64,000 nt of DNA, from positions 19,326,958-19,390,957 of the forward strand of contig OX375875.1 in assembly GCA_947359465.1 (NCBI GenBank). Reading direction: 5' to 3'. Position 1 is the stretch's first letter; each line of letters starts with the position of its first letter. Below the pieces are notes generated by a model. That model saw only the letters and a list, made by a program, of their open reading frames with translations, was not told the DNA's origin and ran no database searches. The position numbers and the translations under genes are program-made. The DNA is from Metellina segmentata. Lineage: Eukaryota; Arthropoda; Arachnida; Araneae; Tetragnathidae. This document shows positions 61,801-64,000 of the stretch, piece by piece.

Positions 61801-64000
61801 TTAAAGAAATTAACCACCATTTTCTAATTTCCTAAACACAAATTTGACTATTCTAGGTTTTGTGCTTATAGTTTTTAGCAAGACACTGCTATCAACAAAT
61901 ACTTAGTGCAATTACACATAACACATACACAATTGTGAAGTCCAAAATGTTAATTATCATGATTAGCAAAAATAAGGAAAATAACCCTATGTTCAGTTTC
62001 TTTCAGAAGAACCATCAAAATAACATCACAAAATAAAAATATTTTGACATGCTTGCAAATTAACAAAAATTTTTAAAGTTCTATTTAATTTATTTGTTGA
62101 TTACAATCTAATTTTCACTTTTTAAGAAAAATTATCAAAAAGTATTAACACAAATAAAATATTTTCAGAGTTACTTGATTTTGCTTTGATTAATTGTAAG
62201 GATTTTCAACCTTTCCCATAACATGGCATACATAAACTTATTACTAACATTTGGCGGTGTTTCATATATTATAAAATTTGCTGATCTGACAAAAAAATAA
62301 GTATAATTTCGAGATTTACAAAAATAGAACTAATTGTACCTTTTTACTACAAAGTGCTCTCTCTCTATGGCTTTTTAAAAATTCCTCATGAAAAAATTTA
62401 TGAAACTTTGTAATGAAATTATGACTAAAAATTAGTTGTACAAATATCGAAATTATTTGTGAACAATAACCAAAACTAAACCAACCAATAACAAGCCAGG
62501 TATGACTTGAAGTTATCTGCAAACAGTTGCCAAAGTTCAAAACCAAACTGTTAAAATGAAATAAATCATAATTTAAACTGATTAGCCATCGTTAAAGTAC
62601 ATCAAAGCTTTCTTACAGCCCACCGGTTAAAAATCGTTAGATTGGATAAATAAATTAACACACAATTTAAATATCCACATTAATATACAAGAGCATTGAA
62701 ATCATCTTTTGGCATTTAGTTTTAGAGAGGTTCTTAAAAAATAATATCAACACACACTTTTTACAAATTGATGATTAATCATCTCACATTCTTTATGTCA
62801 ACACAAAATAATTTGAGTTCAAAACAAAAATTATAGAGCAAGTATTTTTGATGGCTGAAAGCTGACAATTCATGAATTGCACTAAACAATACAAGCAGTG
62901 TCTCTTTCGATAACAAGCCTTTTTATATTAAATAAACACATATACAAAACACAGAAGACAAAACGCTGTACAAAAGTTTACACACAAGGCTTAAAACTTT
63001 AAACAAAAATTCAATTGGTGAAAAATGCGACAATTGAAGATTGAAGTTTTGAATTTGAGAATTAAAATTAAAACCTCTAAATTATGTTACATTTTTTAAA
63101 ACTTCTTAACAACATTACATTTACAAATGATATTGAATTGATGCAGTTTCCCAAAACGAGCATTGAAAGCATCTTGGGGCATTGCCCCAAGGGAAATGGA
63201 GCAAGATTTGGCAGGGAAATAAGATATAATAGAAAGCGTTCCCTAAGTGTTTTAAGAAAACATTTATCCACTTTATCATACAGACACACAGTGATATCTT
63301 GTCAGATTATTTTCACTAAATAGAGGAACCTATGGGAAATTGTTGACTTTAGCACATTTAAGTTACAAGTTTTATTTCCAACCTAGCTTTTTGAAATTCG
63401 ACAAATTATAGGCACAGCTACATTTGCAATTTATAATTGATTTAGAAGGTTAGCCAGAAAAATGTCTTCGAAAAGTGGGCATCAAGCCAAAAAGTTTGGG
63501 AAACTGTAATTTAAAAGAAAAATCAATGCATGCTAAAATAAAAGATAACAAATTGACCAAGTAATTTTCAGTTCTGATACCTAAATGGAAAACTTAACAC
63601 AAAAAAGGACAACACAATAGACATCACATCACCACACAAACATCACTGAATTCTGTTAAGTAACAGATTGGACAAAAACAAATCACGGATTGACCATTCA
63701 TTCCCTAACTGAAAAAGCCAAGATAATTCAGGATACATTTATCAGCCGCAATATTAATAATTCCTTATGAGTATGCATTACTGTTTTATACAAATTGGTG
63801 TTCTAGTGCAGCTACTTTACAAAATAAATCATTAAGACTATATATACAAAATCTTTCAGAAATTATCGAAGCTTCAATACGAAAATTTAATGTCACAGGA
63901 TACTTTAAAAGGCTATGCAGAAGTATTGATATTTATTTCAATGACTAGGGATTGATTCAAAATACAATTCTGAGAAAACTCTGAGCTGCCACTTTAGTAA
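58813..64000. other. AT-rich 5.2 kb with no recognised gene or element
   Basis: Only short frames occur and none shows a domain, conserved motif or convincing splice context. 59580-59595 has a small palindrome CCACCTTAATGTGG. It could be intron, 3' UTR or intergenic DNA; the sequence does not decide. Confidence 0.5.

Noticed and set aside
63084..63323. 79-codon frame near the right edge
   Set aside because: No domain, no splice context and an overlapping frame of similar size on the other strand.
58813..64000. Long host 3' UTR or gene body
   Set aside because: No splice sites with a coding exon, polyadenylation context or conserved frame could be tied together.

Overview
This is a eukaryotic nuclear window, AT-rich and packed with transposable elements. 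GT-AG introns, tRNA-derived SINEs, LINE 3' ends, Tc1/mariner, hAT, piggyBac-like, PIF-like and Helitron relics and one Ty3/Gypsy-type LTR retrotransposon all point to an arthropod. The particular Tc1, LINE and hAT-like protein families resemble those common in spider genomes. That placement is my inference from recall, not a search.

The one host gene I can support runs on the minus strand from about 27716 to beyond the left edge. Seven exons (27653-27716, 21243-21385, 13573-13660, 11282-11355, 11047-11083, 10006-10103, 2164-2286) have consensus splice sites and matching phases. They encode a signal peptide followed almost directly by the first two thirds of a classical protein tyrosine phosphatase domain. 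I see no transmembrane segment between them, so this looks like a secreted or lumenal PTP. The WPD-loop and HCx5R exons would lie outside the window. Its introns have absorbed most of the mobile elements in positions 2287-27652.

Positions 28522-34321 form a degraded hAT element bounded by hAT-like termini and a near-perfect 8-bp duplication. It holds a full-length but broken Tc1-like element, Helitron Rep and helicase fragments, a truncated Tc1 end, AT microsatellites and a roughly 470-bp tandem duplication. Positions 34400-45900 are a patchwork of SINEs, MITEs, a Tc1 deletion derivative, a DD41D mariner and LINE debris. Positions 45936-51606 are a young LTR retrotransposon: both LTRs are 285 bp and read as identical. 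Its pol is intact and its gag carries one in-frame amber codon. It sits inside a SINE. From 51700 to 58800 come more SINEs and several TIR elements. Positions 58813-64000 are AT-rich with nothing recognisable.

More than 30 SINE copies occur. I call them types A, B, C and D by their tRNA-like heads. A and B share one body behind different heads, and A and C share a head-proximal linker, so the families look modular. Several nested insertions give a clear relative order of events. Most ORFs in the window are shadows or fragments of these repeats.
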